Positions 36,362 through 44,810 of a stretch of DNA of 64,000 nucleotides are shown here, one piece after another (the first letter of the stretch is position 1; every line of letters starts with the position of its first letter). This DNA is from Candidatus Stackebrandtia excrementipullorum. GTDB taxonomy: Bacteria > Actinomycetota > Actinomycetes > Mycobacteriales > Micromonosporaceae. Below the pieces are notes generated by a model, which made no database searches, had not been told where the DNA came from, and saw only the letters and a list, made by a program, of their open reading frames with translations. The DNA is taken from contig DXGR01000027.1 in NCBI GenBank assembly GCA_019113825.1, positions 1 through 64,000 of the forward strand, given 5' to 3'. The translations under genes and the position numbers were made by a program.

Positions 36362-37034
36362 CGTCGGCCGCCAAGGTATATCCGGCTCCCCGGACCGTCC
36401 TTATCGCGGAACGCTTAAACGGTGTGTCAACCTTGCGCCGCAGGTTGGAGACATACACCTCGACGATGTTCACATCACCGGCATAGGCAAAGTCCCACAC
36501 GTGTTCCAAGATCTCGATTTTCGAAACCACCTCGCCGCTTCGCGAGCACAGGTACTCCAACACCGCAAACTCCTTGGCCGTCACCGGAATCGGTACGTCT
36601 CCTCGGTGTGCGGTCCGAGCCAGGGGATCGACGGAGAGGTCACCGAAGCGCCACACGGTGGGGGCCGTTCGCGCCGCCTTCCGACGTAGCAGGGCCCGTA
36701 CACGTGCTTGCAGCACCACGAACGAAAACGGCTTGGTGAGGTAGTCGTCGGCGCCGATGTCAAGCCCTTCGGCTTCGTCGTACTCACCGTCCATCGCGGT
36801 CAGCATGAGAATCGGCGTCGTGACGTTTTCCCTTCGCAACGTTTCACAAACCTGGTACCCGTTCATACCCGGCAACATGATGTCGAGAATGATCACGTCG
36901 TACTCAACGGACCGCGCCATGTCCAGACCGGTGGGCCCGTCATGGGCTGTGTCGACCGCGTGTCCTTCAGCCACCAGACCGGCCGCCACGACCTCGGCCA
37001 GACGCTTCTCATCCTCAACGATCAACAGCCTCAT
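36354..37034 (-). CDS. OmpR-family response regulator
   Basis: A 226-residue regulator. The receiver domain has D8 and phospho-acceptor D51 (IILDIMLPG) and K101 (LTKPF); the winged-helix effector domain ends with the recognition region NIVEVYVSNLRRKVD and RTVRGAGYTLA. The ATG at 37034 was chosen over an ATG at 37052 because it gives the standard RLLIVEDE start with a GAGG site 8 bases away. It is upstream of and overlaps the kinase gene, and is divergent from the PepSY gene across CTTnAG direct repeats that probably are its own binding sites. Confidence 0.94.
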   Translation of the reverse strand: MRLLIVEDEKRLAEVVAAGLVAEGHAVDTAHDGPTGLDMARSVEYDVIILDIMLPGMNGYQVCETLRRENVTTPILMLTAMDGEYDEAEGLDIGADDYLTKPFSFVVLQARVRALLRRKAARTAPTVWRFGDLSVDPLARTAHRGDVPIPVTAKEFAVLEYLCSRSGEVVSKIEILEHVWDFAYAGDVNIVEVYVSNLRRKVDTPFKRSAIRTVRGAGYTLAADGG

Positions 37035-37057
37035 GCTCAAAGCCTCGCACATGAACC

Positions 37058-37139
37058 CTTAAGACCAGCTGAAGTCCCTCTGACCAGCGATGGCACCCCT
37101 TTCTGAAGGAAGCTTCAGGCGACTTAAGGCTGGCTTCAG
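37058..37139. promoter_or_regulatory. CTTnAG repeats between the response regulator and PepSY genes
   Basis: On the plus strand CTTCAG (37113), CTTAAG (37123) and CTTCAG (37134) recur at 10-11 bp intervals. A fourth copy, in inverse orientation (CTGAAG), is at 37103. Near the regulator gene CTTAAG (37058) and CTGAAG (37069) are again 11 bp apart. One-turn-spaced hexamers are the usual layout for OmpR-family binding, so these likely are operators for both divergent promoters. Confidence 0.7.
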
Positions 37140-37189
37140 GTACCCGGAGGCATCGTGGAGTCATCCAACAGATCCGAAAGGACGAATCC

Positions 37190-37888
37190 ATGAAGAAGTC
37201 CCTGTTGAATCGTCGTCGAGGCTGGTTCATCGCGGGCACCGCGGCGGCCGTCCTGCTGGGTAGCGCGGCAGTGGCAACCGCCTCGCTGTCTGGCGACGAC
37301 ACCCCCGCCCCATCCGGTTACACGCAGAACAACGACCACAGCACCCGCACCGACGATGACGTGGACGACTACAACTCCGGGGACCCCACACCACACACGG
37401 CAACCGAAATCAGTCCTTCGGCCGCCGCCGAAGTTGCATCCGCAACGGTCCCGGACGGAGTTGTCACCTCTATCGAACTGGAGGGACGAAAGTCCGACAA
37501 GCCGGTCTGGAACGTGGACCTGGTCTCCCCCGGGTATGAGCACGAAATAGACGTCGACGCCACAACCGGCGAAATCTTGGAACACGAGCGCGATGACGAG
37601 GACGACGACTGGCGCGAAGACAGCGACCGCGCCAAGGCAGCGATCAGCATCGCCGACGCCGAGGCTGCAACCCTCGGTGAAGTCCCCGATGGTTTGATCC
37701 TGGAAATGGAACTGGACGGCTCCACCCACACGCCGATCTGGGAGGTAGAAGTCTTCTCACCGTCGAACGGGACGTGGAAAGACCTCAAGATCAATGGAAC
37801 GAACGGTTCCATCATCTCAGTCAACAATGACGACGACGATGACGACGACCGGTACGACGACGATGACGATGACGATGACGATGACTAA
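37190..37888 (+). CDS. PepSY domain protein with acidic linker and poly-Asp C-terminus
   Basis: A 232-residue exported or membrane-anchored protein. Basic KKSLLNRRRG and a hydrophobic segment to about residue 32 form a signal or anchor. Two PepSY-like units follow, with ISPSAAAEVASATVPDGVV / VDATTGEILEHERDD and ISIADAEAATLGEVPDGLI / LKINGTNGSII. They are joined by an acidic linker, and the protein ends with 7 Asp, RY and 10 Asp. PepSY proteins are common outputs of actinobacterial HK/RR pairs. It is divergent from the response regulator and preceded by GAAAGG. The shared poly-Asp feature with the neighbouring kinase suggests a common ligand such as a divalent cation. Confidence 0.87.
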   Translation: MKKSLLNRRRGWFIAGTAAAVLLGSAAVATASLSGDDTPAPSGYTQNNDHSTRTDDDVDDYNSGDPTPHTATEISPSAAAEVASATVPDGVVTSIELEGRKSDKPVWNVDLVSPGYEHEIDVDATTGEILEHERDDEDDDWREDSDRAKAAISIADAEAATLGEVPDGLILEMELDGSTHTPIWEVEVFSPSNGTWKDLKINGTNGSIISVNNDDDDDDDRYDDDDDDDDDD

Positions 37889-37923
37889 CCCGTCATCCGG
37901 TCAATGAACCACGACGCGGAACG

Positions 37924-37955
37924 ACTCCGGCGGGCGTTAACGAGCCCGCCGGAGT
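37924..37955. terminator. Bidirectional hairpin between the PepSY gene and metF
   Basis: ACTCCGGCGGGC and GCCCGCCGGAGT pair perfectly (12 bp) around an 8-base loop, between the convergent stops at 37888 and 37979. Confidence 0.85.
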
Positions 37956-37978
37956 TCTGTCAGCGACAACCTCGGCGG

Positions 37979-38902
37979 CTAAGCCACGGTGGGGGCCATC
38001 AATCGAAGGTTTTGCCAGACTTCGCGTGTGGCGGTCGATTTGTTAAGCGTAATGAAATGAATTCCTGGAGCGCCTTCCGCCAAAAGCTTCTCACTCAATT
38101 CAGTTGCCACCTCGACGCCGATGGCGCGAACTGCTACCGGGTCGTCGGCCACGGCTCTCAATCGCCGAGCCAGCGCTGTAGGAAAAGCAGCACCCGACAA
38201 TTTGGCGAACGTTTCAATCTGTTTCACGCTGGTCACCGGCATGATACCGGGGATGATGGGGGTATCAAGCCCAGCTGCAGCCGTGGCATCACGCAGACGT
38301 GCCCAGTCCTGCCAGTCGAAAAAGAACTGGGTAATGGCAAAGTCGGCTCCAGCTCTGCACTTCTGAATGAAGTGGCGAGTGCAGGTTTCCCAGTCGGGGC
38401 TACGCGGGTGTTTTTCGGGAAATGCGGCCACGCCGACGCAGAAGTCGCCTGAATTCTTAATCAGTTCAACCAGCTCGTACGCGTACGTGACACCCTCGGG
38501 ATGCGGGGTCCACGTAGCTTGGGGGTCCCCCGGAGGGTCACCTCGTACCGCGAGGATGTTACGTACTCCGCGGTCGGCGAAGTGACCGATGAGGTTACGG
38601 AGTTCAGCCGTCGAATGATCAACCGCGGTGCAGTGCGCCATGGGCAACAACGTGGTTTCGGTTGCGATGCGGTCGGTCGTCTCGACTGTCATGGCACGAC
38701 TCGAGCCACCGGCTCCGTACGTCACCGACACAAACGAAGGCTGCAGTGATTCCAGCTCTCGTATCGCCTTCCACAGGATTTGTTCGGCCTTATCCGACTT
38801 TGGTGGAAAGAACTCAAACGAGAACACCGGCTCACCGGTGCCCAGCAGTTCACCGACAGCCGCCGGCTGTCCTGGCATCACCGATGCGGTACCAAGGGTC
38901 AC
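37979..38902 (-). CDS. metF: Methylenetetrahydrofolate reductase
   Basis: Flavoprotein that reduces 5,10-methylene-THF to 5-methyl-THF for methionine synthesis. The 307-residue TIM barrel shows [35 protein letters not shown], and [12 protein letters not shown], all standard MetF motifs. The start is GTG at 38902, giving [11 protein letters not shown]; an internal ATG eight codons on is an alternative. It diverges from the polyprenyl synthase gene with 16 bases between starts, so both may be leaderless. Confidence 0.93.
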   Translation of the reverse strand: MTLGTASVMPGQPAAVGELLGTGEPVFSFEFFPPKSDKAEQILWKAIRELESLQPSFVSVTYGAGGSSRAMTVETTDRIATETTLLPMAHCTAVDHSTAELRNLIGHFADRGVRNILAVRGDPPGDPQATWTPHPEGVTYAYELVELIKNSGDFCVGVAAFPEKHPRSPDWETCTRHFIQKCRAGADFAITQFFFDWQDWARLRDATAAAGLDTPIIPGIMPVTSVKQIETFAKLSGAAFPTALARRLRAVADDPVAVRAIGVEVATELSEKLLAEGAPGIHFITLNKSTATREVWQNLRLMAPTVA

Positions 38903-38918
38903 CCGCCCACCTTAGCCC

Positions 38919-40070
38919 GTGGCTCAGACGGTCAACCTGGTCACGATGCGCAGGCCCAATCGGTGGGATCGTGGAGTAGCCGCGTACCGTCGCCGTGTGG
39001 GATCCCTGATCGAATACGCCCAGCTGGGTTCACGCCTGGAAAGCGCGTTGGCAACGTTTTTGAGACAACAACGGCACCGACTCGTCGAAATCGACGGCGA
39101 ATTGCATGAGGTCGCCGACGCGATCGAAGCGTTCGTCCTCGGCGGCGGCAAGCGGATACGACCAGCATTCGCCTACTGGGGTTTCCGTGGCGCAGACGGG
39201 AAGGACGATGACTCACTGGTCAAAGCCGTTGCGTCACTGGAGTTGTTGCAGGCGTCGGCGCTGATTCACGATGATCTTATGGACGATTCCGACACTCGTC
39301 GGGGTGAGCCCTCCATTCACCGCAAGTTCGAGAGCAAGCACCAGGAAATCGGCTGGGCCGGTGACAGCCACCAGTTCGGCTCCTGCTCGGCCATCCTGCT
39401 CGGCGATTTGTGCATGACCTGGTCGGACGAGATGTTCACCTCTGCGGGTATGCATCCCGAATCGATTCAAGCGGCACGCGAAGACTTCGATGCAATGCGG
39501 ACCGAAGTGTGCGCCGGCCAGTACCTTGACGTCCTCAACCAGGTGAAACGCGACATCAGCGTGGAGCGTGCTTTGAAGGTGGCTCAGTACAAGTCGGCCA
39601 AGTACACGATCGAACGCCCCCTGTTGATGGGTGCTGCATTGGCCGGAGGTTCCCAGAAACTACGAGAAGTGTATTCGGGATATGGCCTGCCGTTGGGCGA
39701 GGCGTTCCAGCTTCGGGACGACGTTCTCGGTGTTTACGGCGATCCGAAGCAAACCGGTAAGCCGGCCGGGGATGATCTGCGAGAAGGAAAGCACACCTAT
39801 CTGATCGCATGTGCCTACCGATCCTGTGACTCGAGTGGGCGCAAGTTGCTTGACGACAACCTCGGCAACGCCGAACTCGACGACGAGGGCATCGCCGCAT
39901 TGCGAACGCTCATCAGCGACACCGGTGCATTGGCGACGACCGAACAACGCATTGATCGACTTGCGGATGAGGCGGCTGCGGCACTTCGTCAAGGCCAGGG
40001 GATCGTCTCCTCCGAAGCCTCCACGGTGTTGGCAGAGCTGGCAGACGCCGCGGTTCGTCGAGCTGTGTGA
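38919..40070 (+). CDS. Polyprenyl (geranylgeranyl-type) diphosphate synthase
   Basis: Trans-isoprenyl diphosphate synthase of up to 383 residues. The first aspartate-rich motif is LIHDDLMDDSDTRRG (near residue 115) and the second is QLRDDVLGVYGD (near 264); GGGKRIRPAF and GKHTYLI are also typical. It probably makes C20 or similar prenyl diphosphate, as the IdsA-like enzymes do in mycobacteria, where the gene likewise lies near pknL and aroG. The start at GTG 38919 is uncertain: an ATG at 38946 and a GTG at 38997 are in frame, none with a ribosome site. Confidence 0.88.
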   Translation: MAQTVNLVTMRRPNRWDRGVAAYRRRVGSLIEYAQLGSRLESALATFLRQQRHRLVEIDGELHEVADAIEAFVLGGGKRIRPAFAYWGFRGADGKDDDSLVKAVASLELLQASALIHDDLMDDSDTRRGEPSIHRKFESKHQEIGWAGDSHQFGSCSAILLGDLCMTWSDEMFTSAGMHPESIQAAREDFDAMRTEVCAGQYLDVLNQVKRDISVERALKVAQYKSAKYTIERPLLMGAALAGGSQKLREVYSGYGLPLGEAFQLRDDVLGVYGDPKQTGKPAGDDLREGKHTYLIACAYRSCDSSGRKLLDDNLGNAELDDEGIAALRTLISDTGALATTEQRIDRLADEAAAALRQGQGIVSSEASTVLAELADAAVRRAV

Positions 40071-40189
40071 CGACCCCATCGAAACAAACCACATCGCCGT
40101 CGGTACCGGGCACGATTCCCAGGCCCTGCGCGCCTCTTTTGGCGCCCCCATCACGCCGACGTCCAAACCGTCGCGCATCGTCACCAACT

Positions 40190-40229
40190 TACAACGAGGC
40201 AGTGACCCCATGGTCACTGCCTCGTTGTA
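40190..40229 (+). terminator. 18-bp perfect hairpin after the polyprenyl synthase gene
   Basis: TACAACGAGGCAGTGACC and GGTCACTGCCTCGTTGTA pair perfectly around CCAT, 119 bases after the stop. No T-run follows. It is the only notable structure in the gene-less stretch 40071-40381. Confidence 0.82.
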
Positions 40230-40381
40230 TCGGGTGACCGTCTAACCACACCGGCACGACCGAGGACCGAACACGGGGTTTGGAGCTCACGAGAAGACCG
40301 GTCCTTGAATCGACTGCCGGTCATTCGACGACTTTACGATGTGCCGCCTGGGGAGGGCGGCACTCGTGTGGAGGGAACTCA

Positions 40382-40885
40382 ATGAGAATCGGGCGTGAGA
40401 TCACGGGTTTGGCAAGGTCGATCGGCTATGACCTTCGACGCTCCCGACGTGCCCGGATGTACCTGATCGTCACCGGGTTCAGTTTTGCGGCGGTGTTCGC
40501 CGCCGCCGTGACGGTCGGCCAGATGCCGGGATGGACGGAAAGCGTCTCGCAGGACTCCACCACCGAGCACACGGACGGGGAAATCGGTCCCGCGGGGGTC
40601 ACCGAACAACAAAGTTCTTCAGCGCCTCACCACGAGGGTGCGTTCAGCCAGGGCGTACGACCGTCCGAATCGGAGACAGAGGAACCCGAACCGACAGAGG
40701 ACCCCACGACCGAGTCCGGCGAGTGGGAGCAGCCCAGTGAATCCCCCAGTTCATCCCCACAACCGGAGCCCAGCACCACCACACCGTCTCCTGAACCGTC
40801 TGATTCGGATTCGCCCAGCCCATCGGAAACACCGTCTGATTCGGATTCGCCCAGCCCATCGGAAACACCGTCCGGCAAGGAATGA
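40382..40885 (+). CDS. Single-pass membrane protein with Ser/Pro/Glu-rich extracellular tail
   Basis: A 167-residue protein of no recognised family. A basic N-terminus (SIGYDLRRSRRARMY) leads into one hydrophobic helix (about 27-44, VTGFSFAAVFAAAVTVG), and the remaining 120 residues are acidic, Ser/Pro/Thr/Glu-rich and presumably outside the cell. The end contains two copies of SDSDSPSPSETP from an exact 36-base tandem repeat. A strong GGAGGG site precedes the ATG. It stands 71 bases before the PASTA kinase gene. The tail could span the wall or be O-glycosylated; both are guesses. Confidence 0.7.
   Translation: MRIGREITGLARSIGYDLRRSRRARMYLIVTGFSFAAVFAAAVTVGQMPGWTESVSQDSTTEHTDGEIGPAGVTEQQSSSAPHHEGAFSQGVRPSESETEEPEPTEDPTTESGEWEQPSESPSSSPQPEPSTTTPSPEPSDSDSPSPSETPSDSDSPSPSETPSGKE
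40799..40870 (+). repeat. Exact 36-bp tandem repeat (two copies) in a membrane protein gene
   Basis: The units 40799-40834 and 40835-40870 are identical at every base, indicating a recent duplication; each encodes a 12-residue Ser/Pro/Asp/Glu unit. Confidence 0.93.
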
Positions 40886-40956
40886 CATCGCCACGACCTG
40901 CCGCGATGTAGTGGTTAGCAGCAAATCAGACCGTCACAGACTTAGAATCCGAAACC

Positions 40957-42777
40957 GTGGGGGACGAACCAACCGGCGGCAAGGTCAGCCTGGTCGACCC
41001 GTTGATCGGTCGGCTGGTCGAAGACCGGTACCGCGTGCGCGAACTGATTGCATCAGGTGGCATGGCAAGGGTGTACCGAGCCGATGACGAACGGCTGGAA
41101 CGCCACGTCGCCTTGAAGATCATCAACGGTGATCAAGCGGATGATCCTCGTTTCACCGAAGCGTTCGCCCATGAGGCAAAGACGATCGCGCAGTTGTCTC
41201 ATCCCAATGTGGTCGCGGTATTCGATCAAGGTGACCATGACGGGCTCCCGTATGTCGTCATGGAGTTTGTCCGCGGCATCACGTTGAGGGATCGACTTAA
41301 TCAACGTGGTCGTCTCGAACTGCCCGAGGTGTTGGATCTGGTTGACCAGATCCTCGCCGGGTTGGCTGCTGCACATCGCATCGGCTTGGTTCATCGAGAT
41401 GTCAAGCCGGAGAACATTCTCATCACCCGACAGGACGGTCGAGACTGTGTCAAGGTCGCGGACTTCGGTCTCGCGCAGGCAGTGCAGACAGGACGTGACG
41501 CGTCCGACACCGGCCCTGTTCTGGCAACGGTCGCCTACGCGCCACCCGAGGTGTTGACCGGCGGCGCAGCAAGCGCCCGTTGCGACGTGTATTCGGTGGG
41601 CATTGTCCTGTTCGAGTTGTTGACCGGTTCGGTTCCGTTCGACCACACCGATCCCGTTGCTGTGGCGCTCATGCACCTCGAACGTGAGGTCCCACGTCCC
41701 TCTGCGCTGCGTCCCGAGGTCCCCGAGAGTGTCGATGAGCTGGTCAGGCGGTGCACACGACGTCTTCCCGTTGAAAGGCCTGCGGATGCGTTGTCGGTGG
41801 CCAGACTGTTGCGGCGTATCGATTCGCGTCCGACCAGGCCGGTGTTGGTGCCTCGTCCGCGGCGGCAACGTCCCCATCGAGGACGAGGTAAACACCGGCT
41901 GAAGGCCGCGGTTCAAGCTGTCGTGGTGATGCTGGTGCTGACGGTCATCAGCGCGGGTGGCTGGTGGCTGGCCGATGGTCGTTACACGGAGGCGCCCTCA
42001 TTGCTGAACGAGACGTCGACCGATGTCGCGCGTTTGGCGGCCGAGAACGGCATGTCGGTGTCCTTCACCGTTGCTCGTTTCAGCGAATCGGTGCCGGCGT
42101 CGGAGGTACTGGCCCAAGACCCTCCTCCCGGCGGAAAAATCCTCCGCGGCGGGATCATTTCAGTGACACTCTCCAAAGGACCCGAAAGGTACGAGGTTCC
42201 CAACCTGGTCGGAATGGAACTTTCTCCGGCGCGGGCGGAGCTGTCGTCGTTGACGTTGGCGACCGAGGTGGCCGAGCATCGTTGGGACGACACTGTGCAA
42301 ACCGGCGTCGTCATCGCGGTCGACCCGTCGGCAGGCTCGACCGTACGACGTGGCACGGTCGTGAACCTGATCATCAGCGCGGGCCCGCCTCCCGCGCGTG
42401 TCCCCGAGCTGGTCGGCGAAGATCGACATTCAGCGGCCGCGTCGGCGCAGGACGAGGGCTTGAAGCTACAGATCGAAACCGAGCATTCCGACGATGTACC
42501 GGCCGGCGTCGTCGTGACGCAATCTCCGGATCCGGACACGGGCGTGGAGAAGGGAGCCACGGTAACGATCGTCGTCAGCGAGGGCCCGGCGCCCGTGGCG
42601 GTACCGGATGTGGTCGGTTTTACCGTGCTGGAGGCACGCAAGGTGTTGGAGGCGGCGGGTTTGTCGGCCGACATCAAGATGGACTTGGCCGATGGTGAGG
42701 GAGAGGTCTTCAAACAGACCCCCGAAGCCGGGCAGTCCCGGCCCCGGGGTAGCGACGTTGTGCTTTATTGCCAATGA
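40957..42777 (+). CDS. pknL: PASTA-domain serine/threonine protein kinase (PknL-like)
   Basis: A 606-residue transmembrane Ser/Thr kinase. The kinase domain (about 25-290) has the glycine loop IASGGMARVY, the lysine in HVALKII, catalytic HRDVKPEN (D148), and ADFGLA. A basic juxtamembrane stretch is followed by one helix (about 312-335) and four extracellular PASTA repeats, which bind peptidoglycan fragments. The neighbourhood (polyprenyl synthase, kinase, class II aroG) parallels idsA2-pknL-aroG of Mycobacterium tuberculosis. The start GTG at 40957 lies 9 bases after a TAGAAT box and has no ribosome site, suggesting a leaderless mRNA. The C-terminus ends in Cys-Gln. Confidence 0.9.
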   Translation: MGDEPTGGKVSLVDPLIGRLVEDRYRVRELIASGGMARVYRADDERLERHVALKIINGDQADDPRFTEAFAHEAKTIAQLSHPNVVAVFDQGDHDGLPYVVMEFVRGITLRDRLNQRGRLELPEVLDLVDQILAGLAAAHRIGLVHRDVKPENILITRQDGRDCVKVADFGLAQAVQTGRDASDTGPVLATVAYAPPEVLTGGAASARCDVYSVGIVLFELLTGSVPFDHTDPVAVALMHLEREVPRPSALRPEVPESVDELVRRCTRRLPVERPADALSVARLLRRIDSRPTRPVLVPRPRRQRPHRGRGKHRLKAAVQAVVVMLVLTVISAGGWWLADGRYTEAPSLLNETSTDVARLAAENGMSVSFTVARFSESVPASEVLAQDPPPGGKILRGGIISVTLSKGPERYEVPNLVGMELSPARAELSSLTLATEVAEHRWDDTVQTGVVIAVDPSAGSTVRRGTVVNLIISAGPPPARVPELVGEDRHSAAASAQDEGLKLQIETEHSDDVPAGVVVTQSPDPDTGVEKGATVTIVVSEGPAPVAVPDVVGFTVLEARKVLEAAGLSADIKMDLADGEGEVFKQTPEAGQSRPRGSDVVLYCQ

Positions 42778-42823
42778 CACCGTGACGGCCACGAAATACG
42801 GGGAACCGACTCGGTGACGAGTT

Positions 42824-43303
42824 TCATTCTGACGGCTGCTCGATAAGCGACTGCAGATACAACGGTTCGCCCAGCTTCTCAATGAGTTCGAGCTGCGTTT
42901 CAAGGTAGTCGATGTGTGTTTCCTCATCGGCCAGGATCGACTCGAAGATGTTGGCCGAGGTGATGTCACCGACCGAACGCATGTATTCGATCCCGCGGCG
43001 CAACCGGTCGATCGCCTCCTCTTCGATTTTCATGTCGCAGGCAAACTGTTCGCGAACGGTTTGGCCGATCCTCAACGCAAAAAGTCGTTGGTAGTTGGGC
43101 AAATCCTCGAGAAACAGAATCCGGTCGGTGAGCACCTCCGCGTGGCGCATCTCATCGATCGATTCGGACCTGGTGTATTTGGCCAGCTTGGTGTATCCCC
43201 AGTTTTCCTGCATCTTCGCGTGCAGGAAGTACTGGTTGATCGCCGTAAGCTCGGCGGTAAGTTGTTCGTTGAGGAACTCGATAACTCGTTCATCGCCCTG
43301 CAT
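42824..43303 (-). CDS. bfr: Bacterioferritin
   Basis: A 159-residue haem-binding ferritin that stores iron as a 24-mer. Ferroxidase ligands are visible in TAELTAINQYFLH, IDEMRHAEVL (with the haem-ligand Met) and ILADEETHIDYLE. The ATG at 43303 has AAGGAG upstream. The companion ferredoxin gene bfd lies just upstream on the same strand, and an iron-box-like sequence lies about 105 bases before the start, so iron-dependent control is likely. Confidence 0.95.
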   Translation of the reverse strand: MQGDERVIEFLNEQLTAELTAINQYFLHAKMQENWGYTKLAKYTRSESIDEMRHAEVLTDRILFLEDLPNYQRLFALRIGQTVREQFACDMKIEEEAIDRLRRGIEYMRSVGDITSANIFESILADEETHIDYLETQLELIEKLGEPLYLQSLIEQPSE

Positions 43304-43403
43304 CCTCGTGTCTCCTTCGCTTCGGATGAGCGGTGGAAGATCACGCTATGAGACGCACAAATCGGTCATGCCCTGAGGAAACCCTAAAATAGGACAGGCT
43401 TGG

Positions 43404-43426
43404 TTACCTATAGGTAAGGCTCCGCT
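43404..43426 (-). promoter_or_regulatory. DtxR/IdeR-like iron box upstream of bfr
   Basis: The region contains the perfect palindrome TTACCTATAGGTAA (43404-43417), and 43408-43426 matches the consensus TTAGGTTAGGCTAACCTAA at about 13 of 19 positions. It overlaps the end of bfd and lies 100-120 bases before bfr, a position compatible with IdeR-type activation. Confidence 0.55.
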
Positions 43427-43607
43427 ACCCCGGAATCGCCGGTTGACCGTAATAAGCTTCAAGCATGTCGGCTATGCGGTCCAAGCAGGTTCCACAGCCG
43501 GTGCCGGCATCGCACGCCTCACCCACCGCGTCCTCGGTGCGGGCTCCGGCGCGGATGCAATTGTGCACCTCCTGTTCACCGACACGATGACAGATGCAAA
43601 CGTACAA
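43425..43607 (-). CDS. bfd: Bacterioferritin-associated ferredoxin
   Basis: A 60-residue [2Fe-2S] protein that reduces iron stored in bacterioferritin to release it. The four cysteines are in YVCICH and DAGTGCGTCLDR. The start is TTG at 43607 with GGAGGG 7 bases upstream. It precedes bfr on the same strand and is preceded by a good iron box, consistent with induction at low iron. Confidence 0.9.
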   Translation of the reverse strand: MYVCICHRVGEQEVHNCIRAGARTEDAVGEACDAGTGCGTCLDRIADMLEAYYGQPAIPG

Positions 43608-43619
43608 CGAGCAACCCTC

Positions 43620-43638
43620 CGAGGTAAGGCTCTCCTAA
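43620..43638 (-). promoter_or_regulatory. DtxR/IdeR-like iron box upstream of bfd
   Basis: CGAGGTAAGGCTCTCCTAA matches TTAGGTTAGGCTAACCTAA at 14 of 19 positions and ends 13 bases before the bfd start codon, overlapping the ribosome site region. A further ACCTAAGG half-site lies just upstream. Repression by iron-loaded regulator is expected. Confidence 0.65.
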
Positions 43639-43715
43639 CAAAGGCCCACCTAAGGTAACCGGTGTCGTCGGGACCCGCCAATCCTCCAAATGCCCGAACA
43701 TTCGATGCGGAAGCA

Positions 43716-44729
43716 TCAGCACAGGAGGCTTTTCAGCACCTTGATCGTGTGCTCCACGCCGTCGTCGTCCACATCCAGGTGCGTCAACAACCGTCCGTGA
43801 TCACGCCCCAACACCGAAATCCGGACCCCCTGCGCCGAGGCGACTTCAGCCAGTCGATCCAAGCCGGTACGCCGCAGCAGCACGATATTCGTTGCTACTG
43901 CCGCGGCAGACGTAATCCCATAGGGCTCCAACGCCTCGGCGAGGCGCCTGGCACGTATGTGATCGTCCGCCAGCCGCGAGATGTGGTGATCAAGGGCATG
44001 GATTCCCGCGGCGGCCAGGAAGCCGGCCTGTCGCATACCGCCGCCCATGCGTTTACGGATCGACCTCGCCCGTTCCACCCGCTCCCGGCTGGAGACGAGT
44101 ACCGAACCGACCGGCGCCCCCAGTCCCTTCGACAGACACAGGGAAACCGTGTCGAACAGCCGCCCATATTCGGCCAGAGGTACGCCTGAAGCCACGTGGG
44201 CGTTCCACAGTCGCGCACCGTCAAGGTGCAGAAGAAGTCCGCGTTCATCGGCCATCGCACGAAGTCGACGAAGCTCTTCGATACCGATGACCGTGCCGCC
44301 CCCACGGTTGTGCGTGTTCTCCACGGCGATCGCACGAGTCGCCACCGTGTGGTAGGCCAGCGATTCGTGGACGAACCGTTCCACCAGGTCCACGTCGAGT
44401 TTGCCGTCCGCACTGGGCCAGCTCCTCGTAGAGATGCCTCCGATAACGGCGGCCGCTCCCACCTCGTGCGCCAGGATGTGGGATTCGGAATCCAGCAGCA
44501 GCTCTTCCCCCGGCGATACCAGAAGCTGTATCGCAACCTGGTTCGTCATCGAGCCGCTGGGGGCGAACAGGCCGGCTTCGTGGCCGAGAAGTCGAGCCGC
44601 TTTCGCCTCAAGCTCATTCACCGACGGATCTTCGCCGTACACGTCGTCACCGACGTCGGCACGAAACATCGCTTCCCGCATCGCCCGGGTGGGCTTTGTA
44701 ACGGTATCGGACCTCAGATCAACGAGCAT
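43716..44729 (-). CDS. ltaE: Low-specificity L-threonine aldolase
   Basis: PLP enzyme that cleaves L-threonine or L-allo-threonine to glycine and acetaldehyde. The 337-residue protein begins DLRSDTVTKPTRAMREAM, has GDDVYGEDPSV, a histidine-rich SESHILAHEVGA, AVENTHNRGGGT, the aspartate in LHLDGARLWN and the PLP lysine in SLCLSKGLGAPVGS. All family landmarks are intact. It starts at ATG 44729 and diverges from the small gene at 44811. Confidence 0.93.
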   Translation of the reverse strand: MLVDLRSDTVTKPTRAMREAMFRADVGDDVYGEDPSVNELEAKAARLLGHEAGLFAPSGSMTNQVAIQLLVSPGEELLLDSESHILAHEVGAAAVIGGISTRSWPSADGKLDVDLVERFVHESLAYHTVATRAIAVENTHNRGGGTVIGIEELRRLRAMADERGLLLHLDGARLWNAHVASGVPLAEYGRLFDTVSLCLSKGLGAPVGSVLVSSRERVERARSIRKRMGGGMRQAGFLAAAGIHALDHHISRLADDHIRARRLAEALEPYGITSAAAVATNIVLLRRTGLDRLAEVASAQGVRISVLGRDHGRLLTHLDVDDDGVEHTIKVLKSLLC

Positions 44730-44810
44730 ATCGGCAGCCTAAAAGGGTTATGGGACACGGCGATAGGTGGGTCGCACCTGATTCCCTCGGCTTTCAGGCA
44801 CAATCAGTCG

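Noticed and set aside
40799-40870. CRISPR-like or mobile-element repeat
   Set aside because: Only two directly abutting 36-base units without spacers, inside a coding frame; a simple tandem duplication.
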